From Paraburkholderia translucens (GTDB lineage: Bacteria; Pseudomonadota; Gammaproteobacteria; Burkholderiales; Burkholderiaceae), in the NCBI RefSeq assembly GCF_020881035.1, contig NZ_JAJITC010000005.1, positions 124,001 through 188,000 on the forward strand: a stretch of 64,000 nucleotides of DNA, written 5' to 3'. Each line of letters starts with the position of its first letter. Position 1 is the stretch's first letter. This document shows, one piece after another, positions 1-11,370 of this stretch. The notes under the pieces were generated by a model, which searched no databases, had not been told where the DNA came from, and saw only the letters and a program-made list of their open reading frames with translations. The translations under genes were made by a program, and so were the position numbers.

Positions 1-40
1 ATGCCGGAATCGAAACCGTGAGGTAAGCGCGTTCCGGCAT
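1..40. other. Inverted repeat at window edge
   Basis: A 9-bp arm (1-9) is exactly complementary to 32-40, with a 22-nt loop between them. It lies 42 bp upstream of the permease gene. There is no T-tract, so it is not a clear intrinsic terminator. It could be a leader structure, or chance at the cut edge of the window. Confidence 0.3.
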
Positions 41-81
41 TACCTTCATCGCGCCGTTCATTTCCCGGAGCACGTCTACAG

Positions 82-1566
82 ATGAGTCACATTACCGTCG
101 ATAAGCACGGCGGCGGCACGCTGCGCCGCGGCTATCTGTCCTTGTCGGAACTGATCGCGCAATCGATCGGTCTGGTCGGCGCGGCAGGCGGCGCCGGCCT
201 GCTCGTGCCTGCCGTCTTCGCAACGGCCGGCAACGGCACATGGCTGGCGTATCTGTTCGCGACGGTAGGTTTGCTGTTCGCGTCATGGAGCATTACGCAA
301 TTCGCCCGGCGCACCGCCTCGCCCGGTGCGCTGTACACCTATGCGGCGCGCGGCATCGGACCGATCTGGGGCGTCGTGGCGGGCTGGTCGCTGCTGATCG
401 CCTACTCGATCGGCGCGGCTGGCATTTTGCAAGGCACCGTCAACGAGACGGTCGTCCTGCTGAAAGATGTCGGTGTGCTGGGGGCCGGGGGCGCATGGCT
501 GCCTGTTTCGGTGGCGCTCACCGCGATCATCGCGCTGGCGGCGTGGCTCATTGCGTATCGCGACATCCGCCTGTCCACCCGCACGACGCTGTGGATCGAA
601 CTGACCACGGTCGCGTTGATTCTGCTCGTGATCGTCGCGGCGCTGTTTGCGGAGCATCGCTGGTCTGACAGCAGCCAGTTGACGCTCGATGGTGTGAAGC
701 CCGATCAGTTACGCCTGGGCATGGTGCTCGCGTTTTTCAGCTTCACGGGTTTCGAAAGCGTGACGGCGCTCGGTCTCGAAGCGAAAGAACCATTCCGGCT
801 GATCCCGCGGGCCGTCATCGTCAGTATTCTCGGGCCGGCTGCGCTGTTTCTCGTGACGTCATACGGCCTCGTCGCGCTCTTTCACGGCGACGCGACACCG
901 CTCGATCAGGTCAGTGCGCCGTTGTCGTCGGTCGCACACGGCATCGGCTTCGGTGCAGTTGGAATTCTTATCGACGTGGGCGTTGCATTGAGCTTTTTCG
1001 CGGCCTTCTTTTCGTCGATCAATGCCGCGGCGCGCCTGCTCTATACCTTCGCACGCCAAGGGCTGTTGCATGCGGCCACAGGACGTGCGCACGCTGGCAA
1101 CGCGACGCCTCATGTTGCCGTTACGCTGGTCGCGCTGTTCTCGCTGATTACCGGTCTTGTGTTTCAACTCGCGGGCACGTCGCTCTTTGATTCATACGGC
1201 TATCTCAGCACGATCGCCACGTTCGGTTTTCTGCTGACTTACGTGGTCGTGGCGATAGCGGCGCCGCTGTTCCTGCGCAAACGCGGTGAATTGAAGCCGC
1301 TGCATGTGGCAATCACGGCGATTGCCGTGGTGCTGATCGGCATTCCGTTCGTCGGCAGCGTCTATCCGGCGGCGCCCGGTGCCTACGCGATATTGCCTTA
1401 TGTGTTCGCTGCGCTGCTGCTGGCGGGACTCGGATGGTTCGTCACGCTGCGTCTGTTCGCGCCGCATCGCCTTCGCGAGATCGAAGCGGAACTGGCGGGT
1501 ACGGACGACGCCCTCGCGTCGTCGCAAGCAGAGTTTGCACCCGGCGCGCCTCTTCGCGATGCATGA
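82..1566 (+). CDS. APC-superfamily amino acid/amine permease
   Basis: The product is a 494-aa, very hydrophobic protein with about 12 predicted membrane spans, the usual length for APC-superfamily transporters. It should exchange or symport an amino acid or polyamine across the inner membrane. Typical family features are the GAAGGAGLLVPAVFA-like stretch in the first span (about residues 33-47) and the GFESVTALGLEAKEP segment (about residues 222-236), which matches the conserved glycine/glutamate motif around span 6. The ATG at 82 is preceded by GGAG about 12 nt upstream. The C-terminal tail (about residues 468-494) is hydrophilic. Nothing around it fixes the substrate: downstream is a small DUF465 gene on the other strand. 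The family call is secure, the substrate is unknown. Confidence 0.85.
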   Translation: MSHITVDKHGGGTLRRGYLSLSELIAQSIGLVGAAGGAGLLVPAVFATAGNGTWLAYLFATVGLLFASWSITQFARRTASPGALYTYAARGIGPIWGVVAGWSLLIAYSIGAAGILQGTVNETVVLLKDVGVLGAGGAWLPVSVALTAIIALAAWLIAYRDIRLSTRTTLWIELTTVALILLVIVAALFAEHRWSDSSQLTLDGVKPDQLRLGMVLAFFSFTGFESVTALGLEAKEPFRLIPRAVIVSILGPAALFLVTSYGLVALFHGDATPLDQVSAPLSSVAHGIGFGAVGILIDVGVALSFFAAFFSSINAAARLLYTFARQGLLHAATGRAHAGNATPHVAVTLVALFSLITGLVFQLAGTSLFDSYGYLSTIATFGFLLTYVVVAIAAPLFLRKRGELKPLHVAITAIAVVLIGIPFVGSVYPAAPGAYAILPYVFAALLLAGLGWFVTLRLFAPHRLREIEAELAGTDDALASSQAEFAPGAPLRDA

Positions 1567-1635
1567 CAGTCCCGGCGCCGTGCGGCGCCAGGACACAGAC
1601 TGCTGGGAAAGTACCCCTCAAAGCCGCAAACACCA

Positions 1636-1854
1636 TCAGTGGGCCGTGGACCCGCGCAGAATCGAATAAAGCTGGTCCTTGAGCAGGAGCTTCTCCTTCT
1701 TCAAACCTGTAATAAGCGTTTCTTTGCCTTTGGTAGTGGCGCATTCCAGGTTCTTGATCTGCTGGTCCAGATCGTTATGCTTATGGAACAGACGCGCGAA
1801 ATGGGCGTCCGTGATCTTTAACTTGGAAATACGGTCGCGGTATTCTGGAAACAT
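1636..1854 (-). CDS. YdcH/DUF465-family small protein
   Basis: This 72-aa, charged, helical protein begins MFPEYRDRISKLK and contains FARLFHKHNDLDQQI followed by a lysine-rich LKKEKLLLKDQLY tail. That is the pattern and length of the DUF465 (YdcH) family of small coiled-coil proteins, whose function is unknown. I chose the ATG at 1854 because the upstream sequence carries a strong GGAGGAAT ribosome-binding site. The open frame extends further upstream to 2178 but that part has no family resemblance. The gene is monocistronic and convergent with the permease. Confidence 0.85.
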   Translation of the reverse strand: MFPEYRDRISKLKITDAHFARLFHKHNDLDQQIKNLECATTKGKETLITGLKKEKLLLKDQLYSILRGSTAH

Positions 1855-2002
1855 CGTGATTCCTCCAGGGTTGTAATAGATCGACTCTGCGAAGGGGAAC
1901 GTCCATTGCCCCACTTGCAATGACTTCTCACTTGCGCGAAGTCTTCGGGACGGCATTGAAATCGAGCGGGTCGATCCGGATGTTGACTTCACGTGAGCCA
2001 CC

Positions 2003-2161
2003 TCAGCACCACACATCTTCGTCGGCTGCCCACTCTTCGCCGTTGGCCATCGGATCCATAAGCCGCTCGTCCAGCGTAGCGACAAGATGCTCACAAGACA
2101 TGTTGCCCTCCGACGCCAGTGCAGTAAGGAAACTGTAACATTCGCATGATCCACGGGCCAT
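2003..2161 (-). CDS. Possible small acidic protein
   Basis: A 52-aa frame starts MARGSCECYSFLTAL and ends in an acidic, tryptophan-containing tail (EEWAADEDVWC). It has three cysteines and an acidic composition, unlike a random GC-rich shadow frame. No convincing Shine-Dalgarno sequence precedes the ATG and I do not recognise the family. It may be a real small gene or a remnant. Confidence 0.3.
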   Translation of the reverse strand: MARGSCECYSFLTALASEGNMSCEHLVATLDERLMDPMANGEEWAADEDVWC

Positions 2162-2394
2162 GAGGGGTTTTGTCGCACTATTTGGATCTATTCTGAGGGT
2201 CCACGTTGAATCAGGAGCGCTTCGCAGCGCACGGCGCGAGCGCACTTCCCTGTTTGATAGCGGCTTGTAGAGCGTCATCCCGAACAGCGGTTCCGGGAGG
2301 CGCGGAGGGTCTGCCGAGCAGGTCGCCGTTGCGAAACCACCTCTTCCCGGCGGAAGGTCGCAACAGACTGATCGGAGCAAAAGATGGATGCGAG

Positions 2395-2426
2395 ATCTCG
2401 GGGTGCCAGGCGGCGCACCCCGAGAT
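2395..2426 (-). terminator. Hairpin downstream of pobA
   Basis: A perfect 12-bp inverted repeat (arms 2395-2406 and 2415-2426, 8-nt loop) lies 49 bp past the pobA stop. It is very GC-rich, and on the minus strand it is followed about 10 nt later by a short T-rich run. It probably terminates pobA transcription. Confidence 0.6.
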
Positions 2427-2474
2427 GGATCCTCATGGAAGGTGAGAGCGGGTCAAGCGAGCATCACTGCTGCT

Positions 2475-4711
<2,237 letters not shown>

Positions 4712-5275
4712 TTGCGCTGTTGCCGGCATCGGATCGTAGAGCAGCACAGTTCGCACGCTACGAATGAGCGGGATTCGCGTAATGTGCCGAGAGGTGTGTA
4801 CAAGGTCAGCGTCCACTCAGTATCGTCGCATCGAGGCGAGATCCATCACTAGCCCAACGGCCTCGATGCATGCACTCGCCCATCACGCCCTGGTTCGGAC
4901 CGTCACATGATCGTTAGCCACAGTGCGCCGACGACGTCCAGGTGGAATGGCATTCAGTCTCGCTCTACGCCCTCCAACATCGATGCTCACGGTCGCGCGC
5001 TGTGCGAGCGTATACATCAATTCGTAGCCGATCGTGTCCGATGGCTCGGCTACTTCGTCAACCTTGATCTGCTCGCCCCCGAAGCAGGCGTGTATTTGGC
5101 GCACCGGTCCTGAAGTTGAATGACTATAGTAATGACAGAATCGTACCGACCGAGGTGTAGTGTTCGTTGATCTCATTGCCGTTCTTTTTGGTCGAAACAC
5201 CTTCTGCGCCACAGCTCATCGCCCCCCGGAAATCGAAAGCGTGTTGCGGTTAAAGCCCAACAAGGGTTAGCGAAA
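4712..5275. other. Intergenic interval with a decayed gene
   Basis: About 560 bp between pobR and the ferric-reductase-like gene. Apart from the alanine racemase scar at 4979-5092, I see no coding sequence with family motifs, no insertion-sequence end and no RNA gene. The region is less GC-biased at third positions than its neighbours, consistent with decay. Confidence 0.5.
4979..5092 (-). pseudogene. Alanine racemase C-terminal remnant
   Basis: On the minus strand about 38 residues read FGGEQIKVDEVAEPSDTIGYELM, then YTLAQRATVSID. This matches the extreme C-terminal signature of alanine racemases (the VDEVA...TIGYELxxxLAxRVPV pattern). No other part of the roughly 370-aa enzyme is present on either side, and the surrounding frame has no start or family motif. 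It is therefore a scar left after deletion of an alr/dadX copy. Confidence 0.65.
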
Positions 5276-6610
5276 ATGCGAAAGATCAGGTGGACTTTGT
5301 GGTTGACACTGGCCGTTGTCACGCTGGCATGGCTCGCGTCGGACAATCCGTTTCCGCGTCCGGTTACGGTGTTGTCGCTGCGACGGGTCTGGACGCAATA
5401 CACCGGGCTGATGTCGATCGCGGCAATGAGCGTCGCGCTCGTGCTGGCGAACCGTCCGCGCTGGCTGGAAAAGCCGCTCGGTGGCCTCGACAAAATGTAT
5501 CGTCTGCACAAGTGGCTCGGCATCGCCGGGCTGACCTTCGCGGTGCTGCACTGGCTGATCATCAAGGTCGTCCAGTGGGCGGTCGGCTGGGGTTGGCTCG
5601 CGCGCCCGGCTCGCGGACCGCGGCCTCCGGTCACTTCGGCCGCGCAACAGTTCCTGCGCGACTATCGGGGACTCGCTGAAACCCTCGGCGAATATGCGTT
5701 CTATGCGGCGGTCGTGCTGATCGCGCTCGCACTGATCCGGCAGTTCCCGTATCGATGGTTCGCGAAGACCCACAACTGGCTCGCCGTGTTGTACCTGCCC
5801 CTTGCGTTCCATACGGTCGTGCTGCTGAGCTTCGGATACTGGCGCGCGCCGGCCGGTGTCCTGGTCGTGGTGCTGCTCGCGGCCGGTATCGTCTCGGTCG
5901 TGCGTGTGCTAGCCGGGCAGGTCGGTAAGCAGCGTAAGGTCGAAGGACGCATCGCATCACTCACATGGTATCCGGAACTGCGCGTGCTGCAGACGGCGAT
6001 CGATCTCCAGCCCGGCTGGCCGGGGCATGCGTCCGGGCAGTTCGCGTTCGTCACGTCGGACCGCAACGAAGGCGCCCATCCTTATACGATTGCGTCCGCG
6101 TGGGATCCACGCACACCGCAGGTAGTGTTCTTCACGAAGGAGCTTGGCGACCACACGAGCATGCTCAAGGACCGCCTGAAGCAGGACATGCCCGTGACGG
6201 TGGAAGGGCCCTATGGCTGTTTCACTTTTGCAGACCAGCGTACCCAACAGATCTGGATCGGCGCGGGCATCGGCATCACGCCTTTCATCGCGCGGATGAA
6301 GGAGCTTGCGCAACATCCGGACCGGCGTCATCAGATCGATCTGTTTCATACGACCGCGGACTTCTCGCAGAAGGCGATCGATCAACTCATCGCCGATGCG
6401 AACGCAGCCAAGGTGCAGCTTCATCTGCTGGTGGATGCGAAGCACGGCAGGCTGAACGGCGCGCGCATTCGCACGGCGGTTCCCGACTGGGCAAGCGCAA
6501 GCGTTTGGTTTTGCGGGCCGCCGGCATTCGGCGAAGCAGTGCGCAACGATCTCGTCGCGCACGGTCTCGATGCGGCCGACTTTCATCAGGAGTTGTTCCA
6601 GATGCGCTAG
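5276..6610 (+). CDS. Ferric-reductase-like flavocytochrome (FRE/NOX type)
   Basis: The 444-aa inner-membrane oxidoreductase has an N-terminal six-helix ferric-reductase-like domain and a C-terminal ferredoxin-NADP reductase module. Haem ligand candidates are four histidines in canonical pairs, H78/H92 (HKWLGIAGLTFAVLH) and H166/H179 (HNWLAVLYLPLAFH). The FAD-binding HPYTIAS motif is near residue 272, the nucleotide-binding GAGIGITPF near 330, and the C-terminal CGPPAFG near 424. This architecture moves electrons from NAD(P)H through FAD and haem across the membrane to ferric iron, oxygen or another acceptor. The ATG at 5276 has only a weak AGGGTTAGCG upstream. It is monocistronic and convergent with the autotransporter. 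The physiological acceptor cannot be told from sequence. Confidence 0.88.
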   Translation: MRKIRWTLWLTLAVVTLAWLASDNPFPRPVTVLSLRRVWTQYTGLMSIAAMSVALVLANRPRWLEKPLGGLDKMYRLHKWLGIAGLTFAVLHWLIIKVVQWAVGWGWLARPARGPRPPVTSAAQQFLRDYRGLAETLGEYAFYAAVVLIALALIRQFPYRWFAKTHNWLAVLYLPLAFHTVVLLSFGYWRAPAGVLVVVLLAAGIVSVVRVLAGQVGKQRKVEGRIASLTWYPELRVLQTAIDLQPGWPGHASGQFAFVTSDRNEGAHPYTIASAWDPRTPQVVFFTKELGDHTSMLKDRLKQDMPVTVEGPYGCFTFADQRTQQIWIGAGIGITPFIARMKELAQHPDRRHQIDLFHTTADFSQKAIDQLIADANAAKVQLHLLVDAKHGRLNGARIRTAVPDWASASVWFCGPPAFGEAVRNDLVAHGLDAADFHQELFQMR

Positions 6611-6744
6611 GTCGTCGCGGCGTTCAGCTTGGGAGAACGGTCCTGCGTCAATCACATCAAAGCCGCTACTACAACCTACGGACCGGACATCTCGAAGCGA
6701 GTGTTCCAGAAGTGCGGCATTCCCTCGAGCCCGAAGCCGTCGTT

Positions 6745-6770
6745 CGACCGGTCGCGAGCGCGACCGGTCG
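6745..6770. terminator. Palindromic hairpin between convergent genes
   Basis: A perfect 12-bp inverted repeat (arms 6745-6756 and 6759-6770) with a 2-nt loop sits between the convergent ferric-reductase-like and autotransporter genes, 48 bp past the latter's stop. There is no T-tract on either side. It may act as a bidirectional transcription stop or mRNA 3-prime-end structure. Confidence 0.5.
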
Positions 6771-6817
6771 CGTTGCCGAGCACGGCAACTCGGGGCCAGC
6801 AGAACTGGCCGGCCGGG

Positions 6818-9800
6818 TCAAAACTGATAGCCGATGCGAATGCTGCCCTGCTGCGCGGAGGCATGCGTGGTGTTGATCAGCGTGTCGTAGCTCAGCGAAA
6901 CATCGAGATGCTTCAGCGGATGCAGCGTCACGCTTGCGCCTGCCGTCAGATACCCGCGCGGCAGGCTCGTGCCCGGCGCGATGAACTGCGTTCCGTCCTG
7001 CGACGCGACGCTGAGCGCGCGGTTCGCATCGAGCAGCTCGTGGGCGTAGCCGACACGCAGTTGCGCATTGATCGGCCGGACGGCATCGGCGAAGACCTTG
7101 TCGAGCGTCACGCCCACATAAGGCTGCAGGCTGCGCACGTTATCCGTACCGACGTTCAGATCCTGCCCCGCCGCGCCGCTCTCACCGAAACCGTTCGCAT
7201 GGAAGTACGCATAGCGCAACCCGGCGCGCGGCGTCACCGTCACACTGCCGAAGCTCATCGGCAGCGTGGCCTGGCCGCCTACGTTGAACTCCTGACCCAT
7301 GTGGTCGCCTTCAGCCGTTCCGCCGGTGCCAAACGGACGCTTTTGCGTGAGGAAGTCGAGCCCCGCGCCGGCGGTAGCCGCAAGCGTCACCGGCCCCGCA
7401 TTGCGTGCGCCATAGAGCGCTGCGCGCAGCGTGTCGACGGTGCCTGAGTCGCCCGTCACCGCTTCCTTGATGTCGGTGTGATCGTAGCCGATCGCCACGC
7501 CCCCGGTGTAGTCGCCATACCTGCGCTCGAGTCCGGCAAGGAATCCGTAGCGGTTGCTCCGGAAATCCGGTGCGCCGTTCGTGCCGCCCACCTTCGTCTG
7601 GCTGCCCGTGGCGCTGATCCAGCCCGCGGGGGCAGAGGTCACGCCCGATGCCGAGCCGAGCCGATCAAGCAGCGCGGCGTTCTGCGACTGTGCCCCGAGG
7701 ATCGCCGAGGTACCCAGCGCCGTGTAGATGCTGGTGCCGACCGGGTCGATCACGCCGGACAGCGTGAGTTCAACGGCATTCCCGCTGTAGTCGACGGAGG
7801 GCGACAGCGAGCTGACGTAAGCCGCATTCGTGCTCGCGGTGCCTGAGGTCGTGACGCTGCTGAATGTGCCGCTGATGCCGTTCGACGCCGACACCAGCGT
7901 GTACTTCGACCCCGGCGAATACGTGCCCGGATCGTAGGTGATCGCGAGCACGCCGTTCAGCGTCGCGCTGCCGTTGACCACCAGTTTCGAAGCAGCGGTG
8001 GGACTGACTTCAATGGACAGTGTCGCGTTGCTCGCCTGCGTATAGTTGCCGTCGATGGTCAGCGTGCCGATGGAGCCGCCCGGAGCCACCGTGCCGCTGT
8101 TGCTGACGTCGCCGGTGACCGTGCCGTGGCCGCGCAGCGTGCCGTCCTTATCGACCGTCACGTTGCCGCCGAGCACGGCCTGTGCATTGTCGATGTCGCC
8201 CACTTCGAGCAGACCCGCCGCGATCTCCGTGGTGCCCGCGAACGAGGCGCTGTTGCCGTCGAGGATCAGCGTCCCCGTACCCTGTTTGATGAGACTGCCC
8301 ATGCCCGTAAATGCGCCGTTGAACGTGCCGCTCGCATTCGTGAGTGTCAGCGTCCGGCTGCCGAGCGCAACCGTACCGCTGCCGGACAGGTTCTGGATCG
8401 ATGCCCCCGAGTTGGTGCCGGAGATATCGAACGTGCCGTTGTCGGTCACGCCGATGGAAGCGGCGACGCTGCCCGTGCCGGTCAGCGCGAGCGTGCTGCC
8501 GGTATCGACTGTCGTCGCGCCCGTGTACGAATTCGTGGCCGTCAGCGTTTCTGTTCCGCTCGCCAGCGTGAGGCTTCCACTGCCTGAGATCGTGCCGCCG
8601 AACGTGCCGCTCGCATTCGTCAGCGTAAGCGTCTTGCCGCCGAGCGTGACGAAGCCGCCGCCGCTGAGCGACGTGATCGACGTGCCGTTTGTCGTGCCGG
8701 AGATATCGAACGTGCCGTTGTCGGTCACGCCGCTCGATCGTGCGATGCTGCCGGCCCCTGACAGCGCCAGCGTGCCGCTGCTGATCGTCGTGTCGCCCGA
8801 ATAGGAGTTCACGCCGGACAGTGTCAGTGTGCCGGTGCCTGACACCGTTACGCTGCCCGAGCCGGAGATGATTCCACTGACGTTGAGGTTATTGTCATTG
8901 CTAATTGCCAGCGCCGCATTTGCGTCGTCGAGCAGGATGTTGCTGCCCAACGTGATGCCGGTATTTGCCGCACTAATCGTCGCGCTAACACCGCCCGTGC
9001 CCAATTCGATGGCACCGCTCGTGGTCGAGCCGGTTTGCAGGGTAAGCGTGTTGACGCCGCCGGTGAAATAAATCGCATCGGCTTGTGTTCCGCTATTACC
9101 TGCCAAGCCACCTGCGATGGTGCCGAAGTTGTTGATCGAAAGATTCGCCCCGCTGATGCCTGCCCCACCCGCCCCCACGCCGCCACCATGGACCGCCGAG
9201 CCACCTGATCCGCCAGTAATGGTGCCCTCGTTGTTGATTGTCGCACCCGCCGAGCCAATGACGTCTATTCCGTCACCGCCACCACCACCGCCGCCGCCCG
9301 TCCACAATCCATTAAAAGGATCGCCGCCTTGGCCGCCGTTTCCGCCGGTAACGGAGGTGAACGGCGATAAGGTCACGGTTTCACCGGTGGCAGTAAGGGC
9401 TACGCCCGCGCCACCGCCACCACCGCCGCCGCCGCCGGAGTAGCCCTGTTGAGAATTCGTGCTCGATGTACCGGCCGCACCAGCAGTGCCGCTAACTGAT
9501 GCGCTGATAATTACCGATCCGGACATGCTTAGCCCCGTTAGGCCTCCGCTCCCGCCCGCGCCGCCTGTCCCGGCTGTCCCGGCATGGCCATTACCGTTAC
9601 CCCCCGTTCCGCCAGTGCCATAGTAGACGCCACCCTGATAGTTATAGGACCCTGATCCGCCTTGACTGTCCGCGTACGCGAGCGACGTTACGCCCGTCAG
9701 CGTCAATGCGGCCAGGCCCGCCACGTGGATGCGCGCGACGTGGCCTCGCCTGCATTTCCTCGATGATTTCCCAGCACAAGCGGTTAGTTCCGACACAGCC

Positions 9801-9850
9801 TGCCAGGCCCCGATTGCTGTGTTCCAGATAACGCGGTACGCATGATTCAT
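6818..9850 (-). CDS. Glycine-rich autotransporter (type Va) with ESPR signal peptide
   Basis: The 1010-aa protein is probably exposed on the outer membrane. It starts MNHAYRVIWNTAIGAWQAVSEL, the extended signal peptide region (ESPR) of large autotransporters, followed by a hydrophobic core and a LAYA-D cleavage site near residue 60. Residues 63-250 are extremely glycine-rich, with GG repeats and a run of 12 glycines around 139-147. Residues about 343-550 contain autotransporter-associated beta-strand repeats: two units of 92-93 residues share GVTDNGTFDISGT (at 374 and 467) and LTLTNASGTF. After a passenger junction, residues about 735-1010 form the beta-barrel, ending in the aromatic IRIGYQF. 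No protease or lipase motif is visible in the passenger. Adhesion or biofilm roles would be typical but are inference. Confidence 0.9.
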   Translation of the reverse strand: MNHAYRVIWNTAIGAWQAVSELTACAGKSSRKCRRGHVARIHVAGLAALTLTGVTSLAYADSQGGSGSYNYQGGVYYGTGGTGGNGNGHAGTAGTGGAGGSGGLTGLSMSGSVIISASVSGTAGAAGTSSTNSQQGYSGGGGGGGGGAGVALTATGETVTLSPFTSVTGGNGGQGGDPFNGLWTGGGGGGGGDGIDVIGSAGATINNEGTITGGSGGSAVHGGGVGAGGAGISGANLSINNFGTIAGGLAGNSGTQADAIYFTGGVNTLTLQTGSTTSGAIELGTGGVSATISAANTGITLGSNILLDDANAALAISNDNNLNVSGIISGSGSVTVSGTGTLTLSGVNSYSGDTTISSGTLALSGAGSIARSSGVTDNGTFDISGTTNGTSITSLSGGGFVTLGGKTLTLTNASGTFGGTISGSGSLTLASGTETLTATNSYTGATTVDTGSTLALTGTGSVAASIGVTDNGTFDISGTNSGASIQNLSGSGTVALGSRTLTLTNASGTFNGAFTGMGSLIKQGTGTLILDGNSASFAGTTEIAAGLLEVGDIDNAQAVLGGNVTVDKDGTLRGHGTVTGDVSNSGTVAPGGSIGTLTIDGNYTQASNATLSIEVSPTAASKLVVNGSATLNGVLAITYDPGTYSPGSKYTLVSASNGISGTFSSVTTSGTASTNAAYVSSLSPSVDYSGNAVELTLSGVIDPVGTSIYTALGTSAILGAQSQNAALLDRLGSASGVTSAPAGWISATGSQTKVGGTNGAPDFRSNRYGFLAGLERRYGDYTGGVAIGYDHTDIKEAVTGDSGTVDTLRAALYGARNAGPVTLAATAGAGLDFLTQKRPFGTGGTAEGDHMGQEFNVGGQATLPMSFGSVTVTPRAGLRYAYFHANGFGESGAAGQDLNVGTDNVRSLQPYVGVTLDKVFADAVRPINAQLRVGYAHELLDANRALSVASQDGTQFIAPGTSLPRGYLTAGASVTLHPLKHLDVSLSYDTLINTTHASAQQGSIRIGYQF
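8580..9190 (-). repeat. Low-complexity and repeated passenger DNA (approximate)
   Basis: Within the autotransporter gene, two homologous 92-93-codon passenger units are encoded between roughly 8290 and 8810. They share a near-identical stretch around 8410-8450 and 8698-8738. Adjacent GCC/ACC-rich tracts (9270-9300 and 9405-9440) encode polyglycine. Such tracts are prone to slippage and recombination, which could vary the length of the passenger. The boundaries given are approximate. Confidence 0.6.
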
Positions 9851-10068
9851 GAGTAGTTCCTGTCTTGTTGTTCTGATTCGACATAGCCATTGATGCAGCT
9901 ATCGAGCTAGTCAGTCGTTTCCGACTCACACAGTTCAACGGCTCATTCGCGACAATAACGGCGGCCAGCGCCTTAACTTGAGCGCCGGAATGGTGCGCGT
10001 ATAGGCGCAAACGTTTTACCTGAGATGGATGAGGTGCTGGGGGTCAGCCAGCATTCGACGGATCTAGG

Positions 10069-10505
10069 GAGGGTCTGCAAAAGTCCTGGCGTCGACGTAC
10101 GGGTGGACTATCCTGGGAGATAGGAAAGTTCGAGGGGTTCTTCGATGACGCAACTTGGTCCTGGTCTGGATTTGTCAACGAAACGTACACGCAAATGGGA
10201 ATTTCTCGATGAGATGAGGCGCGTTGTGCCATGGCCGCGGTTGATTGCGTTGATCGAACCGCACTATCCGAAGGGTAAGACTGGACGGCCGCCGTTCCCG
10301 ATTGCGACGATGCTGCAGATCCGTTTTATGCAGCAGTGGTTTGGTCGGTCCGACCCGGCGATGGAAGAGGCGCTTTATGACGTACCGCTGTATCGCGAGT
10401 TTGCGGGGCTGGGCGAGGGGATGACGCGTTTGCCGGACGAGAGCACGATTCCCCGGTTCCGCCACCTGCTCGAAATGCACGGCCTGGCTGCGCAGATGCT
10501 CACGC
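10069..10505 (+). mobile_element. Truncated IS5-family insertion sequence
   Basis: The left end begins near GAGGGTCTGCAAAAGTCC (10069), a terminal-repeat-like sequence about 75 bp before the transposase start. The transposase frame is homologous only for roughly its first 115 codons and then runs into unrelated sequence near 10505. No right end or target duplication is visible. The element is therefore a 5-prime fragment that cannot transpose on its own. Confidence 0.7.
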
Positions 10506-10528
10506 CTCAAACGAAGACATCGGATTGA
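10145..10528 (+). pseudogene. IS5-family transposase, N-terminal fragment
   Basis: This 127-aa frame carries the N-terminal transposase domain: KRTRKWEFLDEMRRVVPW, then LIALIEPHYPK, GRPPFPIATMLQIRFMQQWF, and LPDESTIPRFRHLLEMHGLA. Full-length relatives are about 320-330 aa, so the catalytic DDE core is entirely missing. The last residues after about 118 (TPQTKTSD) do not belong to the family and mark the deletion junction. It flanks a broken monooxygenase and the mhpFE cassette, which suggests past rearrangement there. Confidence 0.85.
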
Positions 10529-10809
10529 TACTCCTCTCACGCTTGCCCTCGGTCCAAATGCGTCGGAGCCGATAGTAGACGCCCCATTCGAGTCGCGGCA
10601 GTGCTTTCGACCAGACATCGAGTTGGACACCCACACCTTGCAGCGGAACGACTGCATGAGGAAATTGCCTCGCTGCGAGCCGTCTTCGTAATTGCGTCGG
10701 AAATCCCGCGCTTTTGCACGGGATTGGAACGACGTGATCGGCATTGAATTCTTCAAGCAAGGCCTGTCCTTCTGCGTCGGTCGAACCAATCGCGGCGCCG
10801 AGGCTCGGC

Positions 10810-11163
10810 AGAGATCACAAGTTCATTTGCATGCCTACCCTCTGCAGTCGCGGCGTCTTTCAGTTCGGCGTAGAAATCGGCCTCTGACGCCTTGGTGAGA
10901 TGCGCGGTGAAGACTGCTTCCGCATGGCGCGCAGCAAACGCTTTGCCCGTCGCCGACGATCCTGCCTGCACGAGAACAGGGCGATCTTGAGGCGTGCGCG
11001 GCGCATTGAGCGGGCCCGCGACGCTGTAAAAGCGTCCCTTCCAGTCGATTCGCCGCACCCGGCTGCAATCGAGGGATCGGCCGATCCCGGCATCGCCGAT
11101 GATGGCGTCGTCAGCCCAACTGTCCCCTAGCGCATTTACGACCTCGACGAATTCGTCCGGGCT
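10810..11163 (-). pseudogene. Fragment of NtaA/SnaA/DszA-type flavin monooxygenase
   Basis: About 118 residues on the minus strand match the middle of FMN-dependent luciferase-like monooxygenases of the nitrilotriacetate monooxygenase type. Readable parts include DEFVEVVNALGDSWADDAI, SRVRRIDWKGRFYSVAGPLN, RPVLVQAGSSATGKAFAA and RHAEAVFTAHLTKASEADFY. The N-terminal third is absent. Homology stops near NELVIS; the reading frame appears to shift there, and only a short stretch (ALLEEFNA) in another frame around 10750-10770 might continue it. Intact relatives are about 440 aa, so this copy is dead. It lies between a truncated IS and mhpF. Confidence 0.78.
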
Positions 11164-11370
11164 GTTGCTTGATGCTTTCCGACAACGGTTGGGAATGATA
11201 TGAGCCGGCCCAATTCTCAACATGCGAGAATTATTCTCATATGTTGATAAATTGAATGTCTAAGAGTAATCTTCGGTGACGCTCACGCGGCATCGAACCG
11301 CGCAAGACCACTCATTCCCCGGAAAACACAAGGGCCGGCAGCAACACGCCCCCCAAAGGAGGCTCAATTG

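Larger units (their letters stand above)
1855..2474. other. Gene-poor interval between DUF465 gene and pobA
   Basis: About 620 bp holding only the weak 52-aa frame at 2003-2161 and the pobA-side hairpin at 2395-2426. Frames of 70-80 codons occur on both strands, but none has a recognisable motif or a ribosome-binding site. No repeat or insertion element was seen. Confidence 0.5.

Noticed and set aside
9270..9440. CRISPR-like or satellite repeat in GCC/ACC-rich tracts
   Set aside because: The tracts encode polyglycine in frame within the autotransporter; no regular spacers or palindromic repeats.
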